Notes under the pieces: model-generated
Told to the model about the DNA's origin: nothing
Databases searched by the model: none
The model's input: only the letters and a program-made list of their open reading frames with translations
Program-made: the position numbers and the translations under genes
Part shown: positions 33,129-41,558 of the stretch, piece by piece
How positions within the stretch are numbered: position 1 is the first letter of the stretch
Layout of the letters: each line of letters starts with the position of its first letter
Source: Nostoc sp. 'Peltigera membranacea cyanobiont' 210A
GTDB taxonomy: Bacteria > Cyanobacteriota > Cyanobacteriia > Cyanobacteriales > Nostocaceae
Length of the DNA: 64,000 nt
Assembly (NCBI RefSeq): GCF_002246015.1
Contig: NZ_NOLJ01000009.1
Coordinates: 1-64,000, forward strand
Direction: 5' to 3'

Positions 33129-34132
33129 ATTTCTGTTGGCTCTGGTTCTACTTGAATGATGCGAACTCTACCCATCATTTGTTTTATATTTCTCTTGACG
33201 TAGAAATTACCCCCAATTGCCAGTCCGTAATGGCACATATCGCAAAGTTCTTTATCCATGTCAATGTAAGAGCCTTTAAACGATTTGGTTCTAAACCCCA
33301 AATTATTCTGAATTTTTGCCGTGTTTATGTGCCAAACTGTTACGCGCTCATAGCACTGTTGTTTGAGATATTCTTGCACTAATCTGTCTATACCTCTGGC
33401 ATCGCTGATGTGGATTTCTGCCCCCAGATTAATAATAGTGTTAAGGCGTGCGATCGCATCTGTTGGAAGTTTAGTAATGGATGTATCTCTGTCACCGAAT
33501 ATATAAATTTGGATACGTTGTGACGGAAGAGTTTGGTTATTGATAACTCGGTTTTTGTATTTCTCCAGGTAAGTTTTTGCTTTATAGTTAGCAGGAAAGT
33601 GATGGGATGATAGCAGCCACTTCTGAAGATTAGCAAGGAATTCTGGGCTGACTAGCTCGTTGATTGGTGAGACTAATGTTTCAGCCATTTTGTAGTAGTT
33701 GCGAACGAACATTAACAGCCTGCCTAAATAGTTTTCTCCAGTGTCTCCTGTGGGAATAGCTTTACCATCTTTGGTAACGACAGCCGGAGCACCCCAGAAT
33801 AAATCTCCCCAGGAATTCCACTCAACAAGTGATTCACCGTATGTTAGCATTAGTTCCTTATACCATGTGCCAGAAGGATGAAATTTTATGACTAGTCCTT
33901 TGAGCATGACGGCAATTTTGATATGTTCCCAGCCGCAACGCAGAGATATCTTTTTGCCAGCAAGTTTTGCTTGAGCTGGATTAAGGGATGCAATATATTT
34001 TTGTTCTTCTGGGTTGGTTGTCTTTTGGGCTTGGAAAAAATTTTCAACTGACCAGTATTTGATACCATCGGCTGTGATAGGTTCTGCTAGCAACTCAAAA
34101 TTTGAAAACCAGTTTTTAATTTTTGCTTGCAT
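33113..34132 (-). CDS. NADAR domain fused to a SLOG-like domain
   Basis: A 339-residue protein. The N-terminal NADAR (DUF1768) domain, about 1-155, has SVENFFQAQKT, then WNSWGDLFWGAPAVV, and ENYLGRLLMFVRNYY, all family hallmarks. NADAR enzymes remove ADP-ribose from guanosine bases in nucleic acids or act on ADP-ribose-like metabolites. The C-terminal part (about 190-330) has IYIFGDRDT and ISDARGIDRLVQEYL, like the SLOG superfamily (YspA/LOG-like nucleotide binding). A NADAR-SLOG fusion suggests sensing or reversal of ADP-ribosylation on the element. Confidence 0.75.
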   Translation of the reverse strand: MQAKIKNWFSNFELLAEPITADGIKYWSVENFFQAQKTTNPEEQKYIASLNPAQAKLAGKKISLRCGWEHIKIAVMLKGLVIKFHPSGTWYKELMLTYGESLVEWNSWGDLFWGAPAVVTKDGKAIPTGDTGENYLGRLLMFVRNYYKMAETLVSPINELVSPEFLANLQKWLLSSHHFPANYKAKTYLEKYKNRVINNQTLPSQRIQIYIFGDRDTSITKLPTDAIARLNTIINLGAEIHISDARGIDRLVQEYLKQQCYERVTVWHINTAKIQNNLGFRTKSFKGSYIDMDKELCDMCHYGLAIGGNFYVKRNIKQMMGRVRIIQVEPEPTEMKTTT

Positions 34133-34196
34133 TGACTTTAATTGTTAAATATGATTAAAGGGATATGCGTAGCATTAGTATATAAATTGCTTTTTT

Positions 34197-34225
34197 ATTA
34201 CTACCAGTAACTTACTGGTAGTAAT
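34197..34225. other. 14-bp perfect palindrome downstream of 34267-35013
   Basis: ATTACTACCAGTAA (34197-34210) pairs perfectly with TTACTGGTAGTAAT (34212-34225). On + it is followed by TGATTTTTT, and on - by AATAAAAAAG, so it is not a clean terminator for the minus-strand gene but is a very stable hairpin or a dimer-binding site. Confidence 0.5.
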
Positions 34226-34266
34226 TGATTTTTTATGAGATTAATATTTCAGATGGTGATTATGTT

Positions 34267-35013
34267 TTAAGCCAACCTTTGGTTAAGTGCATTTTCGACT
34301 TGATAAGTCCCAAGAGTACAGTTTATATTGAAGGGAAACGTAGGAAATTCAAGATAATTATTCATAGTTTTTGTTACTTTGCATAGTACCATTATCCCTT
34401 CCCTACCCTTCTTTTCTTGATTGTGGTAGTAGCTGATAACCTCAAACTCATTATTACCAGCTTCAAATCTGCTTCCTGTATATTGGGAGATAGCTTTTTT
34501 CCAGTCTGGCTGCCAGAGCATGAGTGTATCTATTGCCATTGCTCTAACAACCGGGTTATCTAATTTCATCAGGATATCTGGTAAGTAATGGCATTGTTTG
34601 GCAATTACCTCTCGTGCGTAATTTATTAGCCAATACTCTGCTTCTTTTAAGAGAGCTTTTGATTCTAGATTTTGGCATACTTCATCGTAAACTTTAGACA
34701 TTAAATATGCCCTTTGTTCAAAAACCATCCCATTAGTTCGTAATTTTAAGTCTGATGGATAATTAATCATCAAATCAGCAAGCTCTTCACTGATTTTGGG
34801 AAGAGGATATTTATCATTTTCTTGCTCTTTGGGATGGGAGATTTTTACTTCATATCCTAGATTGACAGCATGATTGATAATAAAATCGATGCTATTAGAC
34901 TCAACAAAATCTCCTAACTTAAAATCTGTTTCTAGGAGGAGATATGTTGGTGCATGGAGAATTTTAAACCGTTTAGGATTTTGACTAGAATCCGCTAATA
35001 GTTCGATGTACAT
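34267..35013 (-). CDS. unknown protein between NADAR and helicase genes
   Basis: A 248-residue protein of unknown family. A strand-rich start (MYIELLADSSQNPKRFKILH) is followed by helices (AYLMSKVYDEVCQNLESKALL, YWLINYAREVIAKQC) and a strand-rich end with paired basic and acidic residues. No motif seen. A motif of the AAACCAC type occurs upstream at 35044-35068. Confidence 0.55.
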   Translation of the reverse strand: MYIELLADSSQNPKRFKILHAPTYLLLETDFKLGDFVESNSIDFIINHAVNLGYEVKISHPKEQENDKYPLPKISEELADLMINYPSDLKLRTNGMVFEQRAYLMSKVYDEVCQNLESKALLKEAEYWLINYAREVIAKQCHYLPDILMKLDNPVVRAMAIDTLMLWQPDWKKAISQYTGSRFEAGNNEFEVISYYHNQEKKGREGIMVLCKVTKTMNNYLEFPTFPFNINCTLGTYQVENALNQRLA

Positions 35014-35043
35014 TGCTTATTCTGACAAACTTTCATAAATCTT

Positions 35044-35068
35044 GTGCGTAAGCGATGTATGTGGTTTA
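35044..35068 (-). promoter_or_regulatory. weak copy of the shared upstream motif
   Basis: GTGCGTAAGCGATGTATGTGGTTTA is a divergent form of the motif at 8881, in the gap before the gene at 34267-35013. Confidence 0.25.
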
Positions 35069-35084
35069 ATTACTGAAAAAATAA

Positions 35085-35105
35085 TCCTACCCATCTTGGG
35101 TAGGA
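35085..35105 (-). terminator. terminator of the helicase gene
   Basis: TCCTACCC (35085-35092) pairs with GGGTAGGA (35098-35105) with a 5-base loop; on the minus strand TTATTTTTTC follows. It is 9 bp after the helicase stop. Confidence 0.75.
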
Positions 35106-35114
35106 CTATCTTAA

Positions 35115-37835
35115 TTATTGATTAATGGTTCTTGTTTGTGTCGGATTGATTATTTCCTCCAGTAGAGATAGCCCAACTGATTTAAACAGTGCTTTGTTAT
35201 CATCAGGGCAGCGTTGAATTGTTGTACAAGATGAGCAGCCGTATTTGCAAGGGCAATTATCTCCTAGAAACTTTGCCTTAAGAAAAGCGGTTTCTAAATA
35301 CTTGATGAGAGTATCGCACATACCTGTACCGTGTTCGCATGTATCGAAGAAATAGCCTACTATGTTATGATTTGATGGTACTTCGATTAACATGAAATCG
35401 ATATCTCGACTGTTTGCCCCATGTTCGACAAGTGGTAAACTGAGCATGAGTTGGTGTGCGAGAGTATGAACGCAAATCTGAGTTTCATTGCTTTCAAATA
35501 GTTGTTTCTCTTCATTGGAAATATATTTCTGTTTGTTGAGTATCTCTTTTCGGAGATTTTTGACGATGGCTGAAAAATATTTTCTTGCATTAGCATTAAT
35601 TTCAACCCTAACGCAGAATGTATTGTAGTTAAGAGCAAATGCTTCCTTGTATTTATTTTCCTCCAATAGTTCGACAAATTCTCGTTCAATAAGTTGGGTA
35701 TTGCAAGCAGGACAAGTTTGTATGTGTCCGGGTAAATTTAAATTGAAGTTGCGACATCTGTTATTAGTGCAAGTCCATTTTTGTTCCAGGCTGTACAAGT
35801 TGTACCCGTAAATTTCTTCTTTGATTTTGGCTGAAACAGGTGTAAATCTAGCTGCCCCTTGGGAAAGATTGATAATTTTGGCTTCCCCTGCAATTTTGAT
35901 TTCCTCGAAATTTAGGTTTCCTTCGGGACGACTAAATAGGTTGGTTGCCTCAATTGGCTTGAGAATTGCTTTCCCTTCGGTTAAATTTAGCTCTTGTGAT
36001 TTATACTGTACGGGGTTGCCGTCAAAGTCTTGAGCAAGATATATGGCACCAGGGTAAACTTCTCGTAGTGCAGATGATGCCGAACTTTCCTCAAACTCTT
36101 CTGCACTATCTTGATTGATATAACTGATGTTTTGGTCAGTGTTGCCTCTGAATTTAATTTTTGAGTGGACATAACCAAGGTTTCGATTAGTTGTCAGTCT
36201 TTGGTTATAACTGAAAATCAGTTGATTATTACCGATTAGCTGTCGTGCGATCGTATCGCCAGAACTACCAAAATGCCGCGCAATTTGAGCTTGTGTCGGT
36301 TTACTTTCTTTGCAACAGGCGAGAATGTGCTGCTCCAAAGTTATTTCATAATTGTGGTTAAAGTTGATAATTTCTGGAGGGTCAGATAAGAGGCGTTCCG
36401 GGTGATTGGCGTAGTAAGAGTCCATAATCGACCTTTTCGACGGGATAAATACCAATAGCCCTGCTTCCTGTCTGCCTGCACGCCCCGCCCTTTGGCGAAA
36501 GGCAAGAATTGAGCCTGGGTAACTATGTACGATAGTTGCATCAATAGACCCGATATCCAGACCCGCTTCTAAAGCACTCGTGGATATAATGAACTTGACC
36601 TTCCCGCCCTGTATATCTGCAATAATTTTGTTACGCTGATTTGCCTTCATGCTGCCATAAAATGCTGAGATGCTTTCTCCCAAGTGAGGCAGTTGCATCC
36701 CCACTAAAGCTTTACGAATGGCATTAGTTAAAACCTTTACCAGTTCTCTACTATCGCAGAAACAAATCCCGACTATTCCTTTACTTACGAGCATCGCTGC
36801 AACTTGGGCAGTTTGGTAAAGAGTATTGTTTCGTGCTTTGAGGCTAAGGAAAGTAATCTCTGAGCGTTTTGCCCCACTTTGGTCGATAATAGCAAGGTTG
36901 CTTTGTTCTACTCGATTGGATATCTTCTGGGCAATTTCACTGCTGTTACTAATTGTTGCAGAAGCGAATATGTACTGTAATTTAGAACTATTATTGCCAG
37001 CAGATTCTATCATTAATTGAGTTCGTCGATTAAGTAGGGCAAAGTGTGAACCGAATATGCCTTGATAGAAATGTGCTTCATCACAGACTATGATTGAAAT
37101 TTTTCTGATTGTTTCTTTAAATCCCCAGTTTGAGTCAAACTGATAGTTGTTTAGTTCGTGGTTCCATACATCAGGTGTAACGCATAAAATTGAGGGTTGA
37201 TGGCTGTAAAGTTGTTTGCGCTCCTGGGGAGGAATATCACCATTTATATTGAGAATTTTAGGGCGAATTTCTTCATCTAGGTGACTAACAAACGAGCGGA
37301 TTTTCTCTACCTGGTCAAATGCAAGTGCTTTTAAGTTAAAGAATACTAAAGCTGATTTACCTTTTAGGCACTCGTGAACGATTGGAATTAAAAAGGAGAT
37401 ACTTTTACCACTACTGGTAGGAGTTTGGAGAATGATATCTTCCCCTTTTTTGTAAGCCTCCCATGCTTCGACTTGATGAGAATATAGTTGTGTAATTCCT
37501 GACTTATTTAAGGCAAGTTTAACTAGAGGGTGAATATCATCTGGTATGGGACAAAGTTTAGCTTCTTGAGCAGGAATTACATCACAATTTTGTAGTTTTC
37601 CTGACCCATCAAGGATAGCTGCTATCTCTTGGTAGAGAATACTTTTACCTGTTGGTGCTTGGTTAAGAGGTAATAAATTACCGCAATTTACCTCATGCTC
37701 CCAGTCAAAAATAATTTGATTTACACTTCCCTTTTTGAAGTAAAGATTTTTCTCGATGATAGCAGCGATATGGATAACACCATGTTCTTTAGAATAAACC
37801 TGTTTATTTGCTTGTAACCATTCAAGCTGGGTCAT
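35115..37835 (-). CDS. DEAD/DEAH helicase with C-terminal zinc domain (MrfA/YprA-like)
   Basis: A 906-residue superfamily 2 helicase. Walker A is TPTSSGKSISFLIP; Walker B/DEAH is VCDEAHFYQG; motif III/IV segments include IFASATIS and FIISTSALEAGLDIGSID; motif VI is RQRAGRAGRQEAGLL. A C-terminal DUF1998/MZB domain has the Cys cluster CPCKYGCSSCTTIQRCP. This is the layout of MrfA/YprA-type helicases (DNA repair) and of the DISARM helicase DrmA. No DISARM methyltransferase or DrmB is beside it, so a repair/processing role is more likely. Confidence 0.85.
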   Translation of the reverse strand: MTQLEWLQANKQVYSKEHGVIHIAAIIEKNLYFKKGSVNQIIFDWEHEVNCGNLLPLNQAPTGKSILYQEIAAILDGSGKLQNCDVIPAQEAKLCPIPDDIHPLVKLALNKSGITQLYSHQVEAWEAYKKGEDIILQTPTSSGKSISFLIPIVHECLKGKSALVFFNLKALAFDQVEKIRSFVSHLDEEIRPKILNINGDIPPQERKQLYSHQPSILCVTPDVWNHELNNYQFDSNWGFKETIRKISIIVCDEAHFYQGIFGSHFALLNRRTQLMIESAGNNSSKLQYIFASATISNSSEIAQKISNRVEQSNLAIIDQSGAKRSEITFLSLKARNNTLYQTAQVAAMLVSKGIVGICFCDSRELVKVLTNAIRKALVGMQLPHLGESISAFYGSMKANQRNKIIADIQGGKVKFIISTSALEAGLDIGSIDATIVHSYPGSILAFRQRAGRAGRQEAGLLVFIPSKRSIMDSYYANHPERLLSDPPEIINFNHNYEITLEQHILACCKESKPTQAQIARHFGSSGDTIARQLIGNNQLIFSYNQRLTTNRNLGYVHSKIKFRGNTDQNISYINQDSAEEFEESSASSALREVYPGAIYLAQDFDGNPVQYKSQELNLTEGKAILKPIEATNLFSRPEGNLNFEEIKIAGEAKIINLSQGAARFTPVSAKIKEEIYGYNLYSLEQKWTCTNNRCRNFNLNLPGHIQTCPACNTQLIEREFVELLEENKYKEAFALNYNTFCVRVEINANARKYFSAIVKNLRKEILNKQKYISNEEKQLFESNETQICVHTLAHQLMLSLPLVEHGANSRDIDFMLIEVPSNHNIVGYFFDTCEHGTGMCDTLIKYLETAFLKAKFLGDNCPCKYGCSSCTTIQRCPDDNKALFKSVGLSLLEEIINPTQTRTINQ

Positions 37836-37866
37836 AAAAAGTTACCTACTTGCTGTTTTAGCAAGT

Positions 37867-37893
37867 AGGCGTTAGTCAAAAGTAGTGGTTTTT
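37867..37893 (-). promoter_or_regulatory. shared upstream motif (copy 3), before the helicase
   Basis: AGGCGTTAGTCAAAAGTAGT followed by GGTTTTT on the + strand: same as the holA copy in its first 11 bases and in GTGGTTT. A strong hairpin (CCTACTTGCT/AGCAAGTAGG) lies between it and the start codon. Confidence 0.45.
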
Positions 37894-37914
37894 GTTATTG
37901 CCATAACTGACTAA

Positions 37915-38799
37915 TTAACCACAGATACTTCTGACAATTTGTAGAAACTCCCGTAAAACAGGTGTCATATCCTCTTGTCGCCACACTACAGCCGTTTCTA
38001 CTAATGGTGTTTTTTCTTCTAAAGTGCGATAAACTACACCAGCCCTTTGAAGATTTTGCAAAGAAGACGGTACGATCGCAATCCCCATTCCTGCTGACAC
38101 TAGCCCAATAATTGTTTGCATTTGGATTGCTTCTTGAGTCACTTTTGGGCTAAAATTTCCTTGCTGGCAAAGACTCAGGATTTGATCGTAAAGTCCGGGG
38201 CCGAAATGGCGGGGGAACATAATAAAATTTTCGTCTTTTAGCTCGCGCACTGAAATATTTTCTTGTCTAGCTAAGAAATGAGTTTCTAGCAAAGCTACAA
38301 TTAGTCCTTCTTGCTGAATGCATTCTTGATTGAGAGTGTTGTCTTCTAAAGGTGGATGGGCAAAACCTACATGGATGCGGCGATTGAATAGCGCTTGTTC
38401 TTGCTGAGTTGTCGTTAATTCCTGCAATACTAACTCCACCTCTAGAAACTGTTCTCGAAACCGCCGCAAAATTACAGGCAGCAAATCGTAAGTTACCAAG
38501 GTGGTGAAACCTATTCGTAGTTGTCCTTTCTCACCCCTACCTGTCCGTTGAGTCAGATCAATTGCCTTGGACAGTTGAGCGAACAATTGATAAGCTTCTT
38601 GCAAAAATACTTGTCCAGCTTCCGTTAGCTGCACCTGTCGTTTAGTTTTGCGTTGAAAAAGTTCTACCCCTAATTCTGCTTCTAGCTGCTGAATTTGCTG
38701 GCTTAAGGGCGGTTGAGCGATGTGAAGTCGCTCTGCGGCTTTACTAAAGTGCAGTTCTTCAGCTACAGCAATGAAGTAGCGCAGGTGTCGCAGTTCCAT
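37915..38799 (-). CDS. LysR-family transcriptional regulator
   Basis: A 294-residue LysR regulator. The N-terminal winged helix is MELRHLRYFIAVAEELHFSK...HIAQPPLSQQIQQLEAELGV; the substrate-binding domain runs from about 90 (RIGFTTLVTYDLLPVILRRF) to the end. It is divergent from ilvD, 105 bp apart, and the gap holds two nested palindromes, so it probably regulates ilvD. The effector is not evident; branched-chain pathway intermediates are the usual candidates. Confidence 0.9.
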   Translation of the reverse strand: MELRHLRYFIAVAEELHFSKAAERLHIAQPPLSQQIQQLEAELGVELFQRKTKRQVQLTEAGQVFLQEAYQLFAQLSKAIDLTQRTGRGEKGQLRIGFTTLVTYDLLPVILRRFREQFLEVELVLQELTTTQQEQALFNRRIHVGFAHPPLEDNTLNQECIQQEGLIVALLETHFLARQENISVRELKDENFIMFPRHFGPGLYDQILSLCQQGNFSPKVTQEAIQMQTIIGLVSAGMGIAIVPSSLQNLQRAGVVYRTLEEKTPLVETAVVWRQEDMTPVLREFLQIVRSICG

Positions 38800-38801
38800 A
38801 G

Positions 38802-38856
38802 TTTTGATATTTTATAAGTCTCAAATACTTATAAATATATATTGGACATATCAAAA
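38802..38856. promoter_or_regulatory. nested palindromes between lysR and ilvD (probable operator)
   Basis: Outer pair: TTTTGATAT (38802-38810) and ATATCAAAA (38848-38856), perfect 9-bp arms. Inner pair: TTATAAGT (38812-38819) and ACTTATAA (38827-38834), perfect 8-bp arms with a 7-base spacer, matching the T-N11-A form of LysR sites. Confidence 0.7.
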
Positions 38857-38904
38857 ATTGCTATCTATGATACTCATACATGGAAGTCAGAGGATGATGT
38901 AACT

Positions 38905-40596
38905 ATGTCGGAGAACTTAAGAAGCCAAGTTGTAACGCAAGGGGTACAGCGATCGCCAAATCGAGCTATGCTGCGGGCAGTTGGTTTTAAAGATGAAGAT
39001 TTTAATAAAGCCATTGTCGGTATAGCCAACGGTTACAGCACGATCACTCCCTGTAATATGGGGATAAATCAACTAGCACTCATAGCAGAGGCTGGGATTA
39101 AAACCGCCGGGGCGATGCCGCAAATGTTCGGCACAATTACCATCAGCGATGGGATTTCGATGGGAACCGAAGGGATGAAATATTCCCTAGTGTCGCGCGA
39201 AGTCATTGCCGATTCCATTGAAACCGCCTGTACTGGACAAAGTATGGATGGTGTGCTAGCCATTGGCGGTTGTGATAAAAATATGCCAGGGGCAATGTTA
39301 GCGATCGCCCGGATCAATATCCCGGCTATCTTTGTTTATGGCGGTACAATTAAACCTGGTCACTACAACGGACGCGATTTAACTGTTGTCAGTTCTTTTG
39401 AAGCTGTTGGTCAATACAGCGCTGGAAAAATTGACGAAAAAGAATTATTAGAAGTTGAAGGTCGGGCTTGTCCTGGTGCTGGTTCCTGTGGGGGAATGTT
39501 TACGGCTAACACCATGTCTTCAGCATTTGAAGCGATGGGGATGAGTTTACCCTATTCTTCCACAATGGCAGCCGAAGATGCCGAAAAAGCAGATAGTGCG
39601 GAAAAATCGGCTTATGTGTTAGTCGAAGCCATTCGTAAACAAATCTTGCCTCGTCAAATTATCACCCGCAAATCTATAGAGAATGCCATATCTGTGATTA
39701 TGGCAGTCGGTGGTTCGACCAATGCAGTACTGCACTTTTTAGCGATCGCCCGCGCTGCTGATGTAGAGTTAACGCTGGATGACTTTGAAACTATCCGCGC
39801 CCGTGTTCCCGTTTTGTGTGATTTAAAACCAAGTGGTAAATATGTTGCTACAGATTTGCACAAAGCTGGTGGCATTCCGCAAGTAATGAAGATGCTACTT
39901 GTGCATAATTTATTACACGCCGATAGCCTCACCATCAGCGGCCAAACAATTGCAGAGATATTAGCAGACATACCAGAAGAACCATCCACGAATCAAGATG
40001 TGATTCGGACTTGGAATAACCCGATGTATCCCCAAGGACATTTAGCCATCCTCAGAGGTAATCTGGCAACAGAAGGATCTGTCGCCAAAATTACCGGCGT
40101 GAAAAAACCAGTAATTACCGGACCAGCACGGGTATTTGAATCAGAAGAAGCCTCTTTAGATGCAATTTTGGCGGGGAAGATTCAAGCTGGTGATATTCTA
40201 GTCATCCGCTACGAAGGGCCTAAGGGCGGTCCTGGGATGCGCGAAATGTTGGCTCCCACCTCAGCAATTATCGGTGCTGGTTTGGGTGATGCTGTGGGAT
40301 TAATTACCGACGGACGCTTTTCTGGCGGTACTTACGGCATGGTAGTTGGTCATGTGGCACCAGAAGCAGCCGTTGGTGGGGCGATCGCGCTTGTAGAAGA
40401 AGGCGATAGTATTACTATTGATGCACCTGCACGACTCTTGCAGTTGAATATATCTGAAGAAGAATTAGCTCATCGTCGTGCTAATTGGCAACCTCCTGCA
40501 CCACGTTACACTAAAGGCGTGTTGGCGAAATATGCCAAATTGGTATCTTCTAGCAGTGTTGGTGCTGTGACAGATTTGGATTTGTTCAATAACTAG
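38905..40596 (+). CDS. ilvD: dihydroxy-acid dehydratase
   Basis: A 563-residue enzyme when started at the ATG at 38905 ([10 protein letters not shown]). It removes water from 2,3-dihydroxy acids in valine, isoleucine and leucine synthesis and carries a [2Fe-2S] cluster. Cys50 (STITPCNMG), GGCDKNMPG and [12 protein letters not shown] give the three cluster ligands; [10 protein letters not shown]-type core is [10 protein letters not shown], and [13 protein letters not shown] is also conserved. Full length for the family. A core metabolic gene with its own regulator on an otherwise accessory element. Confidence 0.95.
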   Translation: MSENLRSQVVTQGVQRSPNRAMLRAVGFKDEDFNKAIVGIANGYSTITPCNMGINQLALIAEAGIKTAGAMPQMFGTITISDGISMGTEGMKYSLVSREVIADSIETACTGQSMDGVLAIGGCDKNMPGAMLAIARINIPAIFVYGGTIKPGHYNGRDLTVVSSFEAVGQYSAGKIDEKELLEVEGRACPGAGSCGGMFTANTMSSAFEAMGMSLPYSSTMAAEDAEKADSAEKSAYVLVEAIRKQILPRQIITRKSIENAISVIMAVGGSTNAVLHFLAIARAADVELTLDDFETIRARVPVLCDLKPSGKYVATDLHKAGGIPQVMKMLLVHNLLHADSLTISGQTIAEILADIPEEPSTNQDVIRTWNNPMYPQGHLAILRGNLATEGSVAKITGVKKPVITGPARVFESEEASLDAILAGKIQAGDILVIRYEGPKGGPGMREMLAPTSAIIGAGLGDAVGLITDGRFSGGTYGMVVGHVAPEAAVGGAIALVEEGDSITIDAPARLLQLNISEEELAHRRANWQPPAPRYTKGVLAKYAKLVSSSSVGAVTDLDLFNN

Positions 40597-40640
40597 TTAT
40601 TAAGCCAATAGCCATTTAAGTTTCACTTTTAAAGTTTTGA

Positions 40641-40675
40641 GGAGTCAGAAGCCAGAATAAAGATGCCTCCTGACT
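40641..40675. repeat. imperfect inverted repeat downstream of ilvD
   Basis: AGGAGTCAG (40641-40649) and CTGACTCTC nearby form an inverted repeat of the GAGTCAGAAG type common in Nostoc intergenic DNA. It could end ilvD transcription, but no T run is present. Confidence 0.35.
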
Positions 40676-40721
40676 CTCTACTTCAGGCTAGATTCAGCGC
40701 TGTTGACAAGCTTCTTTAGAT

Positions 40722-41558
40722 TTAAAGAAGGGCAAAAGCTTTTGGCATTAATGAGATTTTTCCTTTAGTAATATAAGTGTTTACAAGCTGCTCTAAGGGT
40801 TCAACAGCATTGTCCTGAAGGATGAAATAGTTTGCTTGGTTACTGACAATCAGCGATAGCTCAGTTGCCCATTGCTCATAGTTGGAACTACCAATAATAC
40901 CAATAGAAGACTGAATATAGTTAACAAGAATGCTGTTATTGAGACCAAAGCCACCTTCACCCCAGATGCAAGCACATTGCAGCAAATACTCATAGTCTGC
41001 GAATACTTTAAACTGGGGGTTCCATCTAGGAGCATTGCTTCGGTAGTGGACGAAACCATTGCTGTCGAATATCTCTTGTTGCCATAGAAGCTGCTGTAAG
41101 GAGCAGCAATTGCTAGGCGAAACAAACGGTTTTCCTTGGCGAATAACACTACCATTGCGGATGACATCGCGGCGGCGCTGCTGTCTTGCCATGCTGTATC
41201 GGACATTGGGATGTTGTTCAAAGTACTGCCGCATTGAGGCAACAAATTCAGGAGCTATGCTGTTGTCATCGTCCAGGTATGAAACAATGTCACCACCAGC
41301 TGCATCTAGTCCCAGGTTTCGAGCGTAGCACAAGCCAAAGCCACTGCTCGGTTCAGGGTGTTCCATTTCAATGTAACTGATGGGAAAATCAGCTCTTGCC
41401 TTAATGCTAGAGATGATATCTTTGGTATCAGGATTAGCGCCATCATTGATGACGATCCACTCGAAATTGCGGTTAGTTTGACTTTGAATGCTTGGCAGTG
41501 CAGTAGATGCAAGCTGCATAGGTCTATTGTAGGTTGCAGTGATGATTGATAGTTTCAA
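40722..41558 (-). CDS. family 2 glycosyltransferase
   Basis: A 278-residue GT-A-fold glycosyltransferase. MKLSIITATYNRPMQLASTA is the typical start; IVINDGANPDTKDI and IVSYLDDDNSIAPEFVASMR (DXD region) are the nucleotide-sugar and metal sites. No TM helix. Its start overlaps the FolD-like stop by 4 bp (ATGA), an unexpected coupling, since no shared pathway is obvious. Confidence 0.8.
   Translation of the reverse strand: MKLSIITATYNRPMQLASTALPSIQSQTNRNFEWIVINDGANPDTKDIISSIKARADFPISYIEMEHPEPSSGFGLCYARNLGLDAAGGDIVSYLDDDNSIAPEFVASMRQYFEQHPNVRYSMARQQRRRDVIRNGSVIRQGKPFVSPSNCCSLQQLLWQQEIFDSNGFVHYRSNAPRWNPQFKVFADYEYLLQCACIWGEGGFGLNNSILVNYIQSSIGIIGSSNYEQWATELSLIVSNQANYFILQDNAVEPLEQLVNTYITKGKISLMPKAFALL

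Noticed and set aside
34197-34225. Perfect palindrome considered as a terminator of the 34267-35013 gene
   Set aside because: On the transcribed strand it is followed by A-rich, not T-rich, sequence.
35115-37835. Helicase considered as DISARM DrmA
   Set aside because: No DrmB, DrmC or DISARM methyltransferase is adjacent; the gene is single and flanked by unrelated genes.
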